64,000 bases of DNA from Shewanella sp. GTDB taxonomy: Bacteria; Pseudomonadota; Gammaproteobacteria; Enterobacterales; Shewanellaceae. Under the pieces are notes generated by a model. The model was not told where the DNA came from. It did no database searches and worked only from the letters and a program-made list of their open reading frames with translations. The stretch covers positions 62,001 through 126,000 of the forward strand of contig NZ_JABSSM010000020.1 in the NCBI RefSeq assembly GCF_013214165.1, given 5' to 3'. Below are positions 63,387-64,000 of the stretch, piece by piece (the first letter of the stretch is position 1; every line of letters starts with the position of its first letter). Both the position numbers and the translations under genes were made by a program.

Positions 63387-64000
63387 ATGAAAATCGCTAA
63401 TCTGACTCGTTCCATTTTCATCTTTATTTCGGTTATTTTTATTTCAATTATGCTATTTGTAGCCTTGTTACCCACGAATGAGCCAAAAATGTTGACCAAT
63501 CTCGGTATGCCAGCCTTCGATAGTCGCTGTGTCCAAGGCGTCGACTCTATAAGTTCATACCTAGATAACCAAGGTTCATTGAGTGTTTCTACATGGAATA
63601 TATACAAGCAGAACAGGCAAGGCTGGGATAAGCAACTGGCGGATTTGACCCAGGCGAGTCAGCTGGTGTTACTGCAAGAGGCAAGCCTGAGCCCAGAACT
63701 CAGACAGTATATTCGACACGCTCAATTGAAGGCATCGATGGCGAAGGCATTTACGCTGTTAGATACCTCATATGGCGTGATGAACCTGTCTCATACTGAG
63801 GTAAAATCCGCTTGCGCATTTACGGCCGCTGAGCCATTAATCCGCTTCGAAAAATCTGGCATCGTCGCCTATTATCCACTGTCCAGCGGCGAAGAACTCT
63901 TGGTAGTGAATCTACATGGAATTAACTTTGAATGGACTCTCAGCCATTATTCCAGGCAATTTGAGGCGCTAGCACAGGCACTCGAAAAGCATCATGGTCC
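63387..64000 (+). CDS. YafD-like endonuclease/exonuclease/phosphatase-family protein (3' end outside window)
   Basis: The frame starts at ATG 63387 and is still open at the window edge (about 204 residues visible). An N-terminal membrane anchor (about 9-29) is followed by an EEP-superfamily domain: STWNIYKQNRQGW supplies the metal-binding Asn and VLLQEAS the Glu, with VVNLHGINF the start of the catalytic core. It fits the UPF0294/YafD family by N-terminal layout and motifs. Actual substrate unknown. The ~190 bp upstream have no gene. Confidence 0.85.
   Translation, partial: MKIANLTRSIFIFISVIFISIMLFVALLPTNEPKMLTNLGMPAFDSRCVQGVDSISSYLDNQGSLSVSTWNIYKQNRQGWDKQLADLTQASQLVLLQEASLSPELRQYIRHAQLKASMAKAFTLLDTSYGVMNLSHTEVKSACAFTAAEPLIRFEKSGIVAYYPLSSGEELLVVNLHGINFEWTLSHYSRQFEALAQALEKHHG

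Noticed and set aside
63374..63607. 77-aa minus-strand open frame at the right end
   Set aside because: It is antisense to the clear YafD-like gene that starts at 63387 on the plus strand.

Overview
The window looks like a chromosomal segment of a marine, cold-adapted-type Shewanella or a close gammaproteobacterial relative. This rests on gene content and order: fldA-ybfE-DUF2788-ybfF-seqA-pgm, an aceA/LysR/glcB glyoxylate block, an arginine-type efp with earP, a bkd operon beside astE, and protein sequences that read as Shewanella-like. Species is not assigned. Nearly all of it is ordinary core genome. There are two accessory blocks: a complete Tad/Flp pilus locus (about 5.9-19.0 kb) and a compact five-gene biosynthetic operon (33.0-39.6 kb).

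Layout. 0-5.3 kb: the 3' end of a membrane glycosyltransferase-like gene, a membrane sulfatase-fold protein with a small partner, an L,D-transpeptidase and a stand-alone IS630-type helix-turn-helix protein. 5.9-19.0 kb: flp, tadV, an AAA+ ATPase, rcpC, rcpA, a small lipoprotein, three TadE/F/G-like pseudopilins, tadZ, tadA, tadB, tadC and tadD, all on the plus strand, closed by a bidirectional terminator. 19-26.7 kb: asnS, nudL, pabB, fumA and a secreted S9 peptidase. 26.8-32.2 kb: isocitrate lyase, a divergent LysR regulator and malate synthase G. 32.3-39.9 kb: a decayed adhE 3' end, an AT-rich leader, the five-gene operon and a decayed copy of the dgt 3' end. 39.9-50.6 kb: dgt, yfbR, alaA, efp, earP, fldA, ybfE, DUF2788, ybfF, seqA and pgm. 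50.6-64 kb: msrA, astE, bkdA1-bkdA2-bkdB, nadA, an NIT-domain chemoreceptor, a long RecX-like protein, tRNA-Ser(GGA) with tandem decoy 3' halves, clsA and the start of a YafD-like phosphodiesterase.

The most interesting system is the operon at 33009-39604. It encodes an acetolactate-synthase-like ThDP enzyme, a cyanobacterial-PAL-like MIO ammonia-lyase, a fatty-acyl-AMP-ligase (FAAL)-like enzyme, a KAS III-like protein that keeps Cys and His but lacks the usual Asn, and an acyl carrier protein. The combination suggests that an arylacrylate made by the lyase is adenylated and loaded on the ACP. The KAS III homologue would then transfer or condense it with an acyloin-type product of the ThDP enzyme. 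This resembles the ThDP + KAS III logic of xenocyloin biosynthesis, with an added phenylpropanoid branch. The operon is bracketed by two gene scars, which suggests insertion.

A second theme is recent tandem duplication of short segments, often gene 3' ends: the glycosyltransferase tail, the dgt tail, the seqA tail, a 63-bp array near 45.7 kb and 115-bp units carrying the 3' half of tRNA-Ser plus its terminator. Start codons were revised from the longest reading frame wherever a ribosome-binding site, a signal peptide or family length argued for it.
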